Source: Parundibacterium terreum
Lineage (GTDB): Bacteria > Pseudomonadota > Gammaproteobacteria > Burkholderiales > Burkholderiaceae_D
Length of the DNA: 64,000 nucleotides
Assembly: GCF_014636315.1 (NCBI RefSeq)
Contig: NZ_BMED01000001.1
Coordinates: 1,493,941-1,557,940, forward strand
Direction of reading: 5' to 3'
This document shows positions 32,472-41,223 of this stretch, piece after piece. A model generated the notes under the pieces. That model did not search any database, had not been told where the DNA came from, and saw only the letters and a program-made list of their open reading frames with translations. How positions within the stretch are numbered: the stretch's first letter is position 1; each line of letters opens with the position of its first letter. The position numbers were made by a program, and so were the translations under genes.

Positions 32472-33878
32472 ATGCAACAAGTCCCTGCCAAACCTTCCGC
32501 ACTCTGGGTACTGCTGGCCAGCAGCTTTGCCTTCATCATCGTCCAGCTCGACGTCACCATCGTCAACGTTGCATTGCCCCGCATAGGGGCTGACCTGGGG
32601 GCCGGCGTTTCAGACCTGCAATGGGTGGTCGATGCGTATACGCTGGGCTTTGCCGTCTTCCTGTTGTCTGCCGGGGTGCTGGGCGACAAGTTCGGCCCCA
32701 AGCAGGTGTTTCTCGCTGGTTTTTCCCTGTTCCTGGCGGCGTCGGTCGCCTGTGGACTGGCGCCCAGCAGCATGGTGCTGAATATCGCGCGCGCCATTCA
32801 GGGCATAGGAGCGGCGCTGCTGGTGCCCAGCTCGCTGGCTATCCTGAACTACAGCTATGCGCATGACAAAAAACAATTGGCCAAGTCCATCGCCCTGTGG
32901 ACCGCAGCGGGTGGCGTATCCATCGCCGCCGGTCCTGTGGTCGGCGGCCTGCTGCTATCGGTCGGCGGCTGGCGCAGCATCTTCTGGGTGAATGTACCAA
33001 TTTGCATACTGGGATTTTTGCTGACCTGGTTCAGCGTGCCCCGCATACCGCGCGCAGAACACGGCAAGTCGTTTGATATTGCAGGCCAACTGCTGGCAAT
33101 CGCTGCCCTCACCGGCTTTATCGGTGCAGTGATAGAGGTGCATGCGCTGGGCTTGTCGCATCCCCTGGTGCAAGGCGGCTTTGCAGTAGCGCTGGTGGCC
33201 GGCGCACTATTCCTGATCGTGGAAAACAAGGTGGCGTCGCCTATGCTGCCGCTGCCGTTATTCCGTCAGGCGGCGTTTTCGGGCGCGGTATTGTTTGGTG
33301 TACTGGTGAATTTTTCCTACTATGGCGTGATCTTCGTGCTGAGCTTCTACTTCCAGAAAATACGCGGCTATTCCGTAATGGAAACCGGTCTGGCTTTCCT
33401 GCCTCTGACCGGAACCTTTATCTTTTCCAATATCGCCAGCGGCAAAGTGACCGCGCATTTCGGCTTGCGCATGCCCATGATCGCTGGCGGCCTGATATGC
33501 TGCAGCGGCTATGCCTTGTTGGCCATGGGCATAGGCGTGGGCTCGCAGGCTGGTTTTGCGGGCATGGTGCCGGGGCTGATGCTGATCCCGGCAGGCATGG
33601 GCCTGGCAGTGCCGGCGATGACGACCTCCATCCTGTCCAGCGTGCAAAAAAGCATGGCGGGCACTGCCTCAGCCGTATTGAATGCCGCACGCCAGGTGGG
33701 CGGCGCGATGGGTGTCGCCGTGTACGGTGCGATGGTTAGCCTGGGAACGAATGCCCAGATCAGCAATGGCGTAGTCCATACGCTGATTGCCTCGTCGATA
33801 TTATTGCTGATGGCAGCATTCCTGGCCTACCGTACGGCCAAGAATGCGCATGAACTTCCGCATCAGTTACCTGCATGA
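32472..33878 (+). CDS. DHA2-family multidrug/proton antiporter (MFS, 14 helices)
   Basis: A 468-residue MFS protein with motif A (GVLGDKFGPKQVF) after helix 2 and motif C-like GGWRSIFWVNVPICILGFLL. Fourteen hydrophobic segments fit the DHA2 subgroup (EmrB/QacA/LfrA-like). The acidic residue in helix 1 is Asp in LDVTIVNVALP, a conserved DHA2 feature. It should export a toxic compound using the proton gradient. Divergent from a LysR gene with a palindrome between. Confidence 0.92.
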   Translation: MQQVPAKPSALWVLLASSFAFIIVQLDVTIVNVALPRIGADLGAGVSDLQWVVDAYTLGFAVFLLSAGVLGDKFGPKQVFLAGFSLFLAASVACGLAPSSMVLNIARAIQGIGAALLVPSSLAILNYSYAHDKKQLAKSIALWTAAGGVSIAAGPVVGGLLLSVGGWRSIFWVNVPICILGFLLTWFSVPRIPRAEHGKSFDIAGQLLAIAALTGFIGAVIEVHALGLSHPLVQGGFAVALVAGALFLIVENKVASPMLPLPLFRQAAFSGAVLFGVLVNFSYYGVIFVLSFYFQKIRGYSVMETGLAFLPLTGTFIFSNIASGKVTAHFGLRMPMIAGGLICCSGYALLAMGIGVGSQAGFAGMVPGLMLIPAGMGLAVPAMTTSILSSVQKSMAGTASAVLNAARQVGGAMGVAVYGAMVSLGTNAQISNGVVHTLIASSILLLMAAFLAYRTAKNAHELPHQLPA

Positions 33879-33913
33879 ACCAAGCGTACGAACCTCGGCC
33901 AAAGCCTGTAAGT

Positions 33914-34528
33914 TCAGCCGCGCTCCCGCGCACGGAACGCGGCAACCTTCATCCGGTTGCCGCAAAGCGCCATGCTGCACCAGCGCCGCTTGTGTGATTT
34001 GGTGCGGTCGTAGAACCACATCCTGCATTCCGGGTTTTCACATTTGCGGACGAGCTCTACATCGCCATGCGATAGTAAATCTGCAACCGCCTCGGCAACC
34101 GGCACCAGCAGATCTTCCAATGTCTTGAGTCTGCGATAGCTGTATGTCGCGGGCGATGTCTCCTTGCTCCAGGCTAATTGCCGGTAGCTGCCGCCACGTT
34201 CCAGAAACCGGTTGATGATGGCCGGATCGCCCCATTTACCCGTCTTGTGAAGCGCGATCAGTTGCCGGCTGTTTTCTCGTAAGCCCACCGTGATGTCCTT
34301 CAATACACCCGGCCGCGAACTAAGCTCACCTGCCAGTTCCTCACGCGCATCTTCATCTGTAAAACCGGTGCGCAGCAGCCATGCCATCACTGCCGCATCA
34401 TCGCTCAGGAAATCCACGTCTTCATCCCGCACGCGTACAAGAGTATTCAAAAAATCCAGGGCCGGATGGTCTGCCAACAAGGGAGCAACATTCGCCGGCT
34501 GGATGGCAACGGGTTCTTGGGCTTTCAT
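33914..34528 (-). CDS. CGNR zinc-finger (ABATE-domain) regulator
   Basis: A 204-residue protein. N-terminal ABATE-like region (LADHPALDFLNTLVRVRD...LLRTGFTDEDAREELAG) and the C-terminal CGNR zinc finger CENPECRMWFYDRTKSHKRRWCSMALCGNR, with four Cys. The family is thought to regulate transcription of divergent genes. It is divergent from an alpha/beta hydrolase gene, and repeats TGTAACC/GGTTACA lie between. Confidence 0.88.
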   Translation of the reverse strand: MKAQEPVAIQPANVAPLLADHPALDFLNTLVRVRDEDVDFLSDDAAVMAWLLRTGFTDEDAREELAGELSSRPGVLKDITVGLRENSRQLIALHKTGKWGDPAIINRFLERGGSYRQLAWSKETSPATYSYRRLKTLEDLLVPVAEAVADLLSHGDVELVRKCENPECRMWFYDRTKSHKRRWCSMALCGNRMKVAAFRARERG

Positions 34529-34559
34529 GGGATATTTCCTGAAACATGAGATGGATACA

Positions 34560-34634
34560 TTGTAACCACTAAAAATATACTTGACAAGTTACATTTTATA
34601 GATAACCATATAAAACATCGATTACCGGTTACAA
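34560..34634. promoter_or_regulatory. Repeated TGTAAC motifs between CGNR and hydrolase genes
   Basis: TTGTAACC at 34560-34567 and its exact complement GGTTACAA at 34627-34634, with a third AGTTACA at 34587-34593 on the other strand. Probable binding sites of the CGNR regulator; found by eye. Confidence 0.4.
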
Positions 34635-34686
34635 AATAATCCATCGATGCCATCTCGCCACTTTTCTGAATTTTTTGGAGCTTGCC

Positions 34687-35577
34687 ATGTCAACCTTGCC
34701 TTCCGCACTGAATGTCGTTCCCGTCTATCAAAGAACCGTCGATGCCGACGGCCTGAGCATCGCTTACCGTGAATCCGGTCCGCAAGATGCACCGGTAGTC
34801 CTGTTGCTGCACGGATATCCAACTTCGTCGCACATGTACCGCAACCTGATTCCTTTATTGTCTGACCGCTATCATGTGATCGCGCCGGATCTGCCGGGAT
34901 TTGGATTTACCGTCGTGCCGCCGGAACGCAATTACGTGTATAGCTTTGACAATCTGGCCAACAGCATCGACGCTTTCACCGTTGCGCTGGGTCTGAAAAA
35001 GTATGCGGTGTATGTGTTTGACTATGGCGCACCAACCGGCTTCCGCCTGGCGATGGCCCATCCTGAGCGCGTGACTGCGATCATTACCCAGAACGGCAAT
35101 GCGTATGAAGAAGGCCTGAGCACAGGCTGGAACCCTATCCAGAAATACTGGCAAGAGCCGACCCAGGCCAACCGTGACGTATTACGCCAGTTCCTGGCGC
35201 CGGAAAGCCTGAAATGGCAGTACACGCATGGCGTCAAAGATACGTCCTTGATAGAACCGGAATCCTACACCATGGATACCTGGATGCTGGCACGCCCCGG
35301 CAATGATGAGATCCAGTTGGACTTGCTCCTGGATTACGCCAGCAATGTGGCCTTGTACCCCAAGTTCCAGGAATATTTCCGCAGCCACCAACCGCCTCTG
35401 CTGGCAGCGTGGGGCAAGCATGACCCCTTCTTCCTGCCACCGGGTGCCGAAGCCTACCAGCGCGACATCCCCGGCGCCGAGGTCCATTTCCTAGATACCG
35501 GCCACTTTGCGCTGGAGACCCATGCAGCGGAAATCGGTACGCTGATGCGTGCTTTCCTGGCGCGCGCACTGGCCTGA
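34687..35577 (+). CDS. Alpha/beta hydrolase of the epoxide hydrolase/haloalkane dehalogenase type
   Basis: A 296-residue protein; the ATG at 34687 has GGAG seven bases upstream. The cap and core resemble dehalogenase-like hydrolases: oxyanion hole VVLLLHGYPTSSHMYRN, nucleophile Asp in VFDYGAPTGFR (D instead of the lipase Ser), and His in LDTGHFALET. The Asp nucleophile points to an ester intermediate as in epoxide hydrolases and haloalkane dehalogenases. Substrate unknown. No signal peptide. Controlled, presumably, by the divergent CGNR protein. Confidence 0.9.
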   Translation: MSTLPSALNVVPVYQRTVDADGLSIAYRESGPQDAPVVLLLHGYPTSSHMYRNLIPLLSDRYHVIAPDLPGFGFTVVPPERNYVYSFDNLANSIDAFTVALGLKKYAVYVFDYGAPTGFRLAMAHPERVTAIITQNGNAYEEGLSTGWNPIQKYWQEPTQANRDVLRQFLAPESLKWQYTHGVKDTSLIEPESYTMDTWMLARPGNDEIQLDLLLDYASNVALYPKFQEYFRSHQPPLLAAWGKHDPFFLPPGAEAYQRDIPGAEVHFLDTGHFALETHAAEIGTLMRAFLARALA

Positions 35578-35618
35578 TCGCAGCGGCGGTTTGGGAATTG
35601 AACCGCCTCAAACGAAAA

Positions 35619-35646
35619 CTCCCTCGTCCGCTTGCGGAAGAGGGAG
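35619..35646. repeat. Hairpin repeat resembling the CCCTC...GAGGG family
   Basis: Stem CTCCCTC/GAGGGAG with an inner TCCGC/GCGGA stem and one mismatch, between convergent genes. The sequence is like the CCCTCTCCC-type imperfect palindromes dispersed in many proteobacterial intergenic regions. It could also work as a terminator for either strand. A single copy was seen here. Confidence 0.5.
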
Positions 35647-35708
35647 ATCACTCAAACCTTTCAAACCATCTTAAACCATCATCTGCTCAGGCAATACCAG
35701 CTTTGAGA

Positions 35709-36590
35709 TTAGCCAAGAATCTGCACATTTCTGCCGCTGACCTTGCTTTGCTGAGGATTGCCATACACCTTGATGCTGCCGGACGACACTGCCTGCGCTT
35801 CCAGCGAACGGGTGACCGCGGCAGAGATGCTGCCCGAGCCATAGCTGAACAATTCTGCAGATTCTGCTGTCAGGCCGCGCAGATCGGCACTGCCTGAACC
35901 ATGCAGGCTGGCCGTCAATTGGCGTACATTGCCACTGGCCTTGAAAGAACCTGAGCCGCGGATCTCGGCAGACAACTGCGCTGCATTGATCTGCCCCAGC
36001 GTTATCGCGCCGGAGGCAGACATTTTGACATTAGCCCGCTGCGGCCTGTATCCAGAGGCATCAATACTGCCTGAGCCGCGCGAGCGCAGGTCAAGGTTAT
36101 TGCCTGCACCTTCCAGGCGCACGCTGCCAGACGCATTGACTGATACTGCCAGCGTCTCGTTTTGCAGCGCTGCCGCATCCACACTGCCGGAACCGTTGAC
36201 CGTGATTTCGCGCAGCGAAGTCGTCGTGTAGATGACGCGCAGTGCACGGCTATTGGAAACGCTGCCGTCCAGGCGCAGCTTCAATACACCGTCGCGCACC
36301 TCGGTTTTCACCAGGGGCAGGAGATTAGAGTCAGCCTCCACCTCCAGCGAATTGACTGCTCCCATGCGTACTTGCACGGAGATCGGGCCATTCACTTCCA
36401 ATGCATCCGCAGCAGCGAGTTGGCGCCCTTCGCGGACGATGTCGCCATTGCCTGTAACGCCCTTGCCTATATCAAAAGCGGTGTGGATATGGGCATCGTC
36501 ATTGGAAGCAATAATGACGCAGCCGCCGAGGCCGGCGAGAACAGACAGGACAGCAACGGAAGTCAGTGAGCGCAGTAGTGTATTTTTCAT
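35709..36590 (-). CDS. Lipoprotein of the GIN-domain (DUF2807) family
   Basis: A 293-residue lipoprotein: signal MKNTLLRSLTSVAVLSVLAGLGGC, Cys at about 24. The rest is a right-handed beta-helix of short repeats rich in Gly, Ser and Ala (NGSGSVDAAAL, GSGSIDASG, RGSGSFKASG, HGSGSADLRG), the head-GIN/DUF2807 type. Such proteins are found in many envelopes with no known biochemistry. A second member without a lipobox lies at 44509-45288. Lone gene. Confidence 0.85.
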   Translation of the reverse strand: MKNTLLRSLTSVAVLSVLAGLGGCVIIASNDDAHIHTAFDIGKGVTGNGDIVREGRQLAAADALEVNGPISVQVRMGAVNSLEVEADSNLLPLVKTEVRDGVLKLRLDGSVSNSRALRVIYTTTSLREITVNGSGSVDAAALQNETLAVSVNASGSVRLEGAGNNLDLRSRGSGSIDASGYRPQRANVKMSASGAITLGQINAAQLSAEIRGSGSFKASGNVRQLTASLHGSGSADLRGLTAESAELFSYGSGSISAAVTRSLEAQAVSSGSIKVYGNPQQSKVSGRNVQILG

Positions 36591-36795
36591 TTTCCGGCAG
36601 GCAGGTTATAGGTTTAAATAAGGGTTTATGTGGGGCACTAGTAAGGGATAAGCGACAGCGCCAGTATGCCCACAGGCAGCAGAAAAAAAGAGCGGTTTGC
36701 GACAAGTTGCAGAAATGCGATGACAGGCTGCAAATATAGCCGATATCAATTAAAAGAATGATAATATTTCGAGCATCAAAATGAGGGGATAGATC

Positions 36796-37833
36796 ATGAA
36801 TTTTGTTTTTCTGGATGTGGCAATCGGACTAGGTACGATTTTCTTCCTGGTCGCCATGTTCTGTGCCGGGGTGCAGGAAGTGATCGCCGGTTACCTGAAC
36901 CTGCGCGGCAAGACGCTGTGGGAAGGAATACAAAGCATATTGATCGCCGGCGACATGAAGCTGGGCAATACGCCGGCCAAAGCCGTTGTTTCATCGGAAG
37001 ACCCCGGCAACAAGATCGCCCAAGACATGCTGATGCATCCGCTGATACGCGGCCAGGTGCCAGACAAGTTCGGCATACGCGACCTGTTCCAATGGCTATT
37101 CAGCAGCCGCCAGCCTACCGCAAACAGCGGCGACACCAAACCCTCGTATCTGAAATCCGCCACCTTTGCGATCACCTTGCTGGACACTGTGCGCAAAACC
37201 TACAAGAACACAAACGGCAACCCTACCGACCTGAGCCAGGCTATCGCCAACATGCCCGACAGCGAACTGAAGACTACCCTACAATCTTTCATCACCAAGG
37301 CCGGCGGCGACATGGACAAGGCGCAGAAAGCAATCGAGGCCTGGTTTGATGAGGCAATGGACAGGGTCAGCGGCTGGTACAAGCGCCGTACGCAGGCATT
37401 GCTGTTCCTGATCGGCCTGACGGTGGCTGTCATTTTCAATGTGGATTCCATCCAGATCTTCAAACAGCTCTGGCGCGAACCAACCGTGCGTGAAATGATG
37501 GTCAAGCAGGCGGACAATATCACCAGTACTGCCATCCTGCAGGACAATAGCCTGCAGGATATGGACCTGGTTGCTCAAAGCCAGAAGATGCTGAATGCGC
37601 TGCCTCCTTCCCTTCCCATGGGCTGGCCGGCGGCGGCCTGGTCGGAGAAGAATGCGGCGCCCAAGACAGACTGGCAATGGCTGTGCGATGCGCTGCTACT
37701 GGTTGTGGGCTGGCTGATTACCGCCAGCGCCGCCACCATGGGCGCGCCGTTCTGGTTTGACCTGATCAGCAAGCTGCTGCCCTTGCGTTCCGGCGGCAAA
37801 CCCGCCAGCGGCGAAGCCAAACCCAAGCAGTAG
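36796..37833 (+). CDS. Membrane protein of unknown function
   Basis: A 345-residue protein. The N-terminus LDVAIGLGTIFFLVAMFCAGVQEVIAGYLNLRGKTL is a hydrophobic helix and recurs in a family known only as hypothetical. A soluble stretch (about residues 45-200) precedes a second helix (ALLFLIGLTVAVIFNVDSI, about 201-220) and a third near residues 290-315 (WLCDALLLVVGWLITASAATMGAPFW). The middle shows helical, charged segments (MPDSELKTTLQSFITKAGG). I do not know its function. Lone gene, convergent with a LysR gene. Confidence 0.75.
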   Translation: MNFVFLDVAIGLGTIFFLVAMFCAGVQEVIAGYLNLRGKTLWEGIQSILIAGDMKLGNTPAKAVVSSEDPGNKIAQDMLMHPLIRGQVPDKFGIRDLFQWLFSSRQPTANSGDTKPSYLKSATFAITLLDTVRKTYKNTNGNPTDLSQAIANMPDSELKTTLQSFITKAGGDMDKAQKAIEAWFDEAMDRVSGWYKRRTQALLFLIGLTVAVIFNVDSIQIFKQLWREPTVREMMVKQADNITSTAILQDNSLQDMDLVAQSQKMLNALPPSLPMGWPAAAWSEKNAAPKTDWQWLCDALLLVVGWLITASAATMGAPFWFDLISKLLPLRSGGKPASGEAKPKQ

Positions 37834-37863
37834 CCTACCCGCGGCTGCAGCGAACCTGGCCGC

Positions 37864-38781
37864 TCAGGCCAGCGCTTCGTTCGCCAGCCTGGCCTCCTGC
37901 ATGATCCACTCGGCAAACTCATGCACCTCCGCCCTCATCTGGCCGGAGCGCATGATCAGCCAATAGGCGAAGTGATCCACTTGCCCAGTACGTTTGCCGA
38001 CGGCTACCAGTCGCCCTTGCTGCAGCATGGGCTGCACCAGCGCCATGCGGCCCAGCGCAATGCCGTGGCCGGCCAGTGCCGCATGGATTACCTGGTCATA
38101 CTGGTTAAAGCGCAGCACGCCTTTGGGCTTGACCTTATCCAGCTGGCCGGCGCTCAGCCAGTCCGACCATTGCAGCCAGGGGCGCTGCGGCTCATCCAGA
38201 TCCAGCAAGATATTTTTCGCCAGCGCACTCGTGGATTCTATATCCTTGATCTTCAGCGAAGGATGCGCGACCGGCACCAGGGTTTCGCCAAACAGGCGAA
38301 TGGCGCCCGGCGGCACCAGCGCATTGCGGCAATAGCGTATCGCCAGGTCCATGTCATCCTGCTCCAGGTTGACAATTTTATTGCTCGCCGCAACGCGCAC
38401 ATCAATGCTGGGATGACTGCTCTGAAATTCGCCCAGCCGCGGCACCAGCCACAGGGAAGTCACGCCTAGGCTGGCAGTGATGGTCACTGGGCGCCGCTCA
38501 TCTGCGCGGCGCATGCTGGCAGTAACCTCCGCCAATTGCTGCAGCCAACCATCCGCGCAGCGGAACAGGCGCATGCCGTCGTCCGTCAGCTCTATCGCCC
38601 TGTGCTTGCGTATCACCAGGCTGGTTCCCAGAAACTCTTCCAGGTTCTTCACCTGGCGGCTGATCGCGGACTGGGTCACAAACAGATCCTCAGCGGCATG
38701 GGTAAAACTCATGCGCCGCGCCACCGCGACAAAACCGCGCACCAGGTCCAGCGGCGGCAACTTGCTTAACGGGTCCGGCAC
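37864..38781 (-). CDS. GcvA-type LysR regulator
   Basis: A 305-residue LysR protein, GcvA-like: LDLVRGFVAVARRMSFTHAAEDLFVTQSAISRQVKNLEEFLG and the effector domain (RRPVTITASLGVTSLWLVPRLGEF). The start is GTG at 38781, with GGAAGGA eight bases upstream; no ATG lies in frame. It is divergent from the DUF2917 gene at 38940, which is probably a target together with the isomerase and transporter genes. Confidence 0.9.
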   Translation of the reverse strand: MPDPLSKLPPLDLVRGFVAVARRMSFTHAAEDLFVTQSAISRQVKNLEEFLGTSLVIRKHRAIELTDDGMRLFRCADGWLQQLAEVTASMRRADERRPVTITASLGVTSLWLVPRLGEFQSSHPSIDVRVAASNKIVNLEQDDMDLAIRYCRNALVPPGAIRLFGETLVPVAHPSLKIKDIESTSALAKNILLDLDEPQRPWLQWSDWLSAGQLDKVKPKGVLRFNQYDQVIHAALAGHGIALGRMALVQPMLQQGRLVAVGKRTGQVDHFAYWLIMRSGQMRAEVHEFAEWIMQEARLANEALA

Positions 38782-38939
38782 AGCGCTAGTCCTTCCTGCA
38801 TCCTGAGCATAGTCATATCTCCGTCAGAATCATCCTCTTGATATTTTTCTTGCATTCCCAGCACGCATTCCCAGCACGCATGCGAAGCATGCATATAAGT
38901 CGCTTGAGCAGCTTGTATTTTAAGACTTTAATAGCAGGC

Positions 38940-39371
38940 ATGGAACTTTTAAAGCGTATTTTTCACTTTCTTCGCAGGAATGTGATTTCCTCTACCGGCC
39001 ACATCCGGCTCAGTGCATCGCTGGAGCTGGAGCGACGCTCCGCGTTGGCGATCTGTCATGACGCGGGTGTGCTGATACAGTGTGGCAAAGGATCTCTGTG
39101 GGTGACTCAATTGGGCAATGCGGAAGACAGCATATTGGGTCCCGGCCAGCAGTTGCAGGTAGGCTCAGGCCAGGATCTGGTGATCCAGGCCTTCTCAGCT
39201 TCGACCGTGGAGATAACACTATCCAGTGCGGCAGCAGATAAGGAAGCTGAGCGGATGACGGTCAATTTTGTTGAGAAATGGTATCGTCAACCGCAATGGG
39301 CGTCACAGGCGCGCTTCAGTGTTGAGGGGCCGTTTTCACTGACAGCGTCCACAACACCAATCTCAAAATAA
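38940..39371 (+). CDS. DUF2917 domain protein
   Basis: A 143-residue protein. The ATG at 38940 gives a short leader before the conserved beta-rich region AICHDAGVLIQCGKGSLWVTQLGNAEDSILGPGQQLQVG, typical of DUF2917. Cupin-like but without obvious metal ligands. Function unknown. First gene of a run with isomerase and transporter (12 bases to the next gene). Confidence 0.75.
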   Translation: MELLKRIFHFLRRNVISSTGHIRLSASLELERRSALAICHDAGVLIQCGKGSLWVTQLGNAEDSILGPGQQLQVGSGQDLVIQAFSASTVEITLSSAAADKEAERMTVNFVEKWYRQPQWASQARFSVEGPFSLTASTTPISK

Positions 39372-39382
39372 GGATAAAGACG

Positions 39383-40018
39383 ATGGATTTCTGGTTTGAA
39401 TTCGGCAGCCCATACAGCTATTTGTCCAGTATGCGCCTACCTGCACTGGCGCAGCAGGCTGGAATGGCAGTTAACTACCGTCCTTTTTTGCTAGGGCCTA
39501 TCTTCCAGCAGCAGGGCTGGAACGATTCCCCTTTCGTGCTGTATCCAGCCAAAGGCGCTTACATGTGGAAAGACATGGCGCGCGAAGCCGCCAAGTATGG
39601 CCTGCCGTTTCGCCGGCCTACGGTTTTTCCACGCTGGGCCATACTGCCATCGCGCATTGCGCTCGCGCACAAGGATGCGCCTTGGATAGCCACATTTGTC
39701 CAGGCGGTGATGCAATTGAATTTCGTGCATGACCGCGATATCGACAATGAAACCGCAATGAGGGAAGTCCTGCAGGCGCTTGATTTGCGGCCGCAAACGG
39801 AACACATCATCCGGCTTGCGCAGAGCTACGGCATCAAGCAGCAATTGCGGGAACAAACGGCAAGAGCACAGGCTCTGGGCATGTTCGGCGCGCCCAACTT
39901 CATCGTCAATGATGAAATGTTCTGGGGTAATGACAGGCTGACGGATGCCTTAAATTTTGTACCAAGCTTTGCCCCCACATCGGATCAGAGCCGGACTATT
40001 CTGGGAGAATCTTTATGA
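39383..40018 (+). CDS. HCCA isomerase-like protein (DsbA/GST-kappa fold)
   Basis: A 211-residue protein starting MDFWFEFGSPYSYLSSMRL: the Ser in GSPYSY is the typical active-site serine of 2-hydroxychromene-2-carboxylate isomerases, which need glutathione. The thioredoxin-fold core ends in MFGAPNFIVNDEMFWGNDRL. These enzymes act in naphthalene-type degradation or in unknown pathways. AGGA lies 10 bases before the ATG. The 3' end overlaps the MFS gene by four bases (ATGA), so it is translationally coupled. Confidence 0.85.
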   Translation: MDFWFEFGSPYSYLSSMRLPALAQQAGMAVNYRPFLLGPIFQQQGWNDSPFVLYPAKGAYMWKDMAREAAKYGLPFRRPTVFPRWAILPSRIALAHKDAPWIATFVQAVMQLNFVHDRDIDNETAMREVLQALDLRPQTEHIIRLAQSYGIKQQLREQTARAQALGMFGAPNFIVNDEMFWGNDRLTDALNFVPSFAPTSDQSRTILGESL

Positions 40019-41223
40019 ATACCACACGCAACTGGCAAACCCCAGTGCTAGTCGTCCTGTGCGGCGGCATCCTGCTCGGTCTGTCCATGGGTATGCGCAA
40101 CGTGCAGAGCCTGTTCATGCTGCCGATGATCAGCGAACGCGGATGGACGCGGGAACAATTCGGCCTGGCGATAGCATTGCAAAACATTGTCTGGGGTCTG
40201 TCGCAGCCGCTGATGGGCATGATTGCAGACCGTTTCGGTTCCGTCAGGGTATTGCTGGCCGGTAGTGCGCTGTATGCTGTGGGCCTGTATCTGGAAGCAA
40301 CTGCCGGCTCCATCGCCAGCCTTAATCTGGGCGCAGGTTTGCTGATAGGCCTGGCCTTGTCCGGCACCGCCTTTGCGACGGTGTATGGCGCAGTCAGCCG
40401 CATTGCTGCGCCGGCGCAGCGTAGCTGGGCCTTGGGCATGACCGGCGCCATTGGCGGACTATGCCAGTTTGCCATCGTGCCGATAACGCACGGCCTGATG
40501 GGTGCGCTGGGATGGGCCGCCGCATTAGTCGTGATTGCGCTGCTGTTTGTTGCCGCTGCACCGACCTCATTCGCGCTGCAAGACCAGCTTCAGGAGCCGC
40601 CGGCCGCCGGGCAATCAATGTCGTCGGCCATCCGGGCTGCTTTTTCGCATCGCGGATTCTGGCTATTGAATGCCGGTTTCCTGGCTTGCGGTTTCCAGCT
40701 TGCCTTTATCAGCAACCACCTGCCCGCCTATCTGATGGACAAGGGCATGCAGCCCGGCGTCGCAGTAACTGCGCTGGCGATCATTTTACTGACGAACATC
40801 GTCGGCACGTATTACTGCGGCTACCTGGGCGGCAAATATAGCTGCAAGTACCTGCTGTCCGGCCTGTACCTGATACGCTCCGCTGCCATCGCCGCCTTCA
40901 TATGGCTGCCGATATCGCCAACCACGGTCTATCTGTTTGCGGCATTGATGGGTCTGACCTGGCTGGGCACAGTTCCGCTGACCAATGGCATCGTTTCGCA
41001 GGTGTTCGGTATGAAATACCTGGCGACACTGTTCGGCTTTGTCTTCTTCGGCCATCAACTGGGCGCCTTCTTCGGCGTGTGGCTGGGCGCCCATATGTTT
41101 GATGCGACCCACTCATATCATGCGGTATGGATGATCGCGATTGCGCTGGGCTTGCTGGCCAGCCTGTTGCACCTGCCCATCGATGACAGGCAGATGGATT
41201 TTGCGAAACCGCTTGCAGCATGA
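40015..41223 (+). CDS. MFS transporter (OFA/NarK-like 12-helix)
   Basis: A 402-residue MFS transporter with twelve hydrophobic segments. Motif A-like MIADRFGSVRVLL follows helix 2 and GMRNVQSLFMLPMISERGWTREQFGLAIALQN is the typical OFA-like N-terminus. Substrate is unknown; the coupled isomerase suggests an aromatic or carboxylic compound. The last 111 bases overlap the 3' end of the RidA gene on the opposite strand. Confidence 0.88.
   Translation: MNTTRNWQTPVLVVLCGGILLGLSMGMRNVQSLFMLPMISERGWTREQFGLAIALQNIVWGLSQPLMGMIADRFGSVRVLLAGSALYAVGLYLEATAGSIASLNLGAGLLIGLALSGTAFATVYGAVSRIAAPAQRSWALGMTGAIGGLCQFAIVPITHGLMGALGWAAALVVIALLFVAAAPTSFALQDQLQEPPAAGQSMSSAIRAAFSHRGFWLLNAGFLACGFQLAFISNHLPAYLMDKGMQPGVAVTALAIILLTNIVGTYYCGYLGGKYSCKYLLSGLYLIRSAAIAAFIWLPISPTTVYLFAALMGLTWLGTVPLTNGIVSQVFGMKYLATLFGFVFFGHQLGAFFGVWLGAHMFDATHSYHAVWMIAIALGLLASLLHLPIDDRQMDFAKPLAA

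Noticed and set aside
34581-34586. Perfect TTGACA near the CGNR/hydrolase gap
   Set aside because: No good -10 at 16-18 bases; TAACCA at 16 bases is very weak, so I do not call a promoter.
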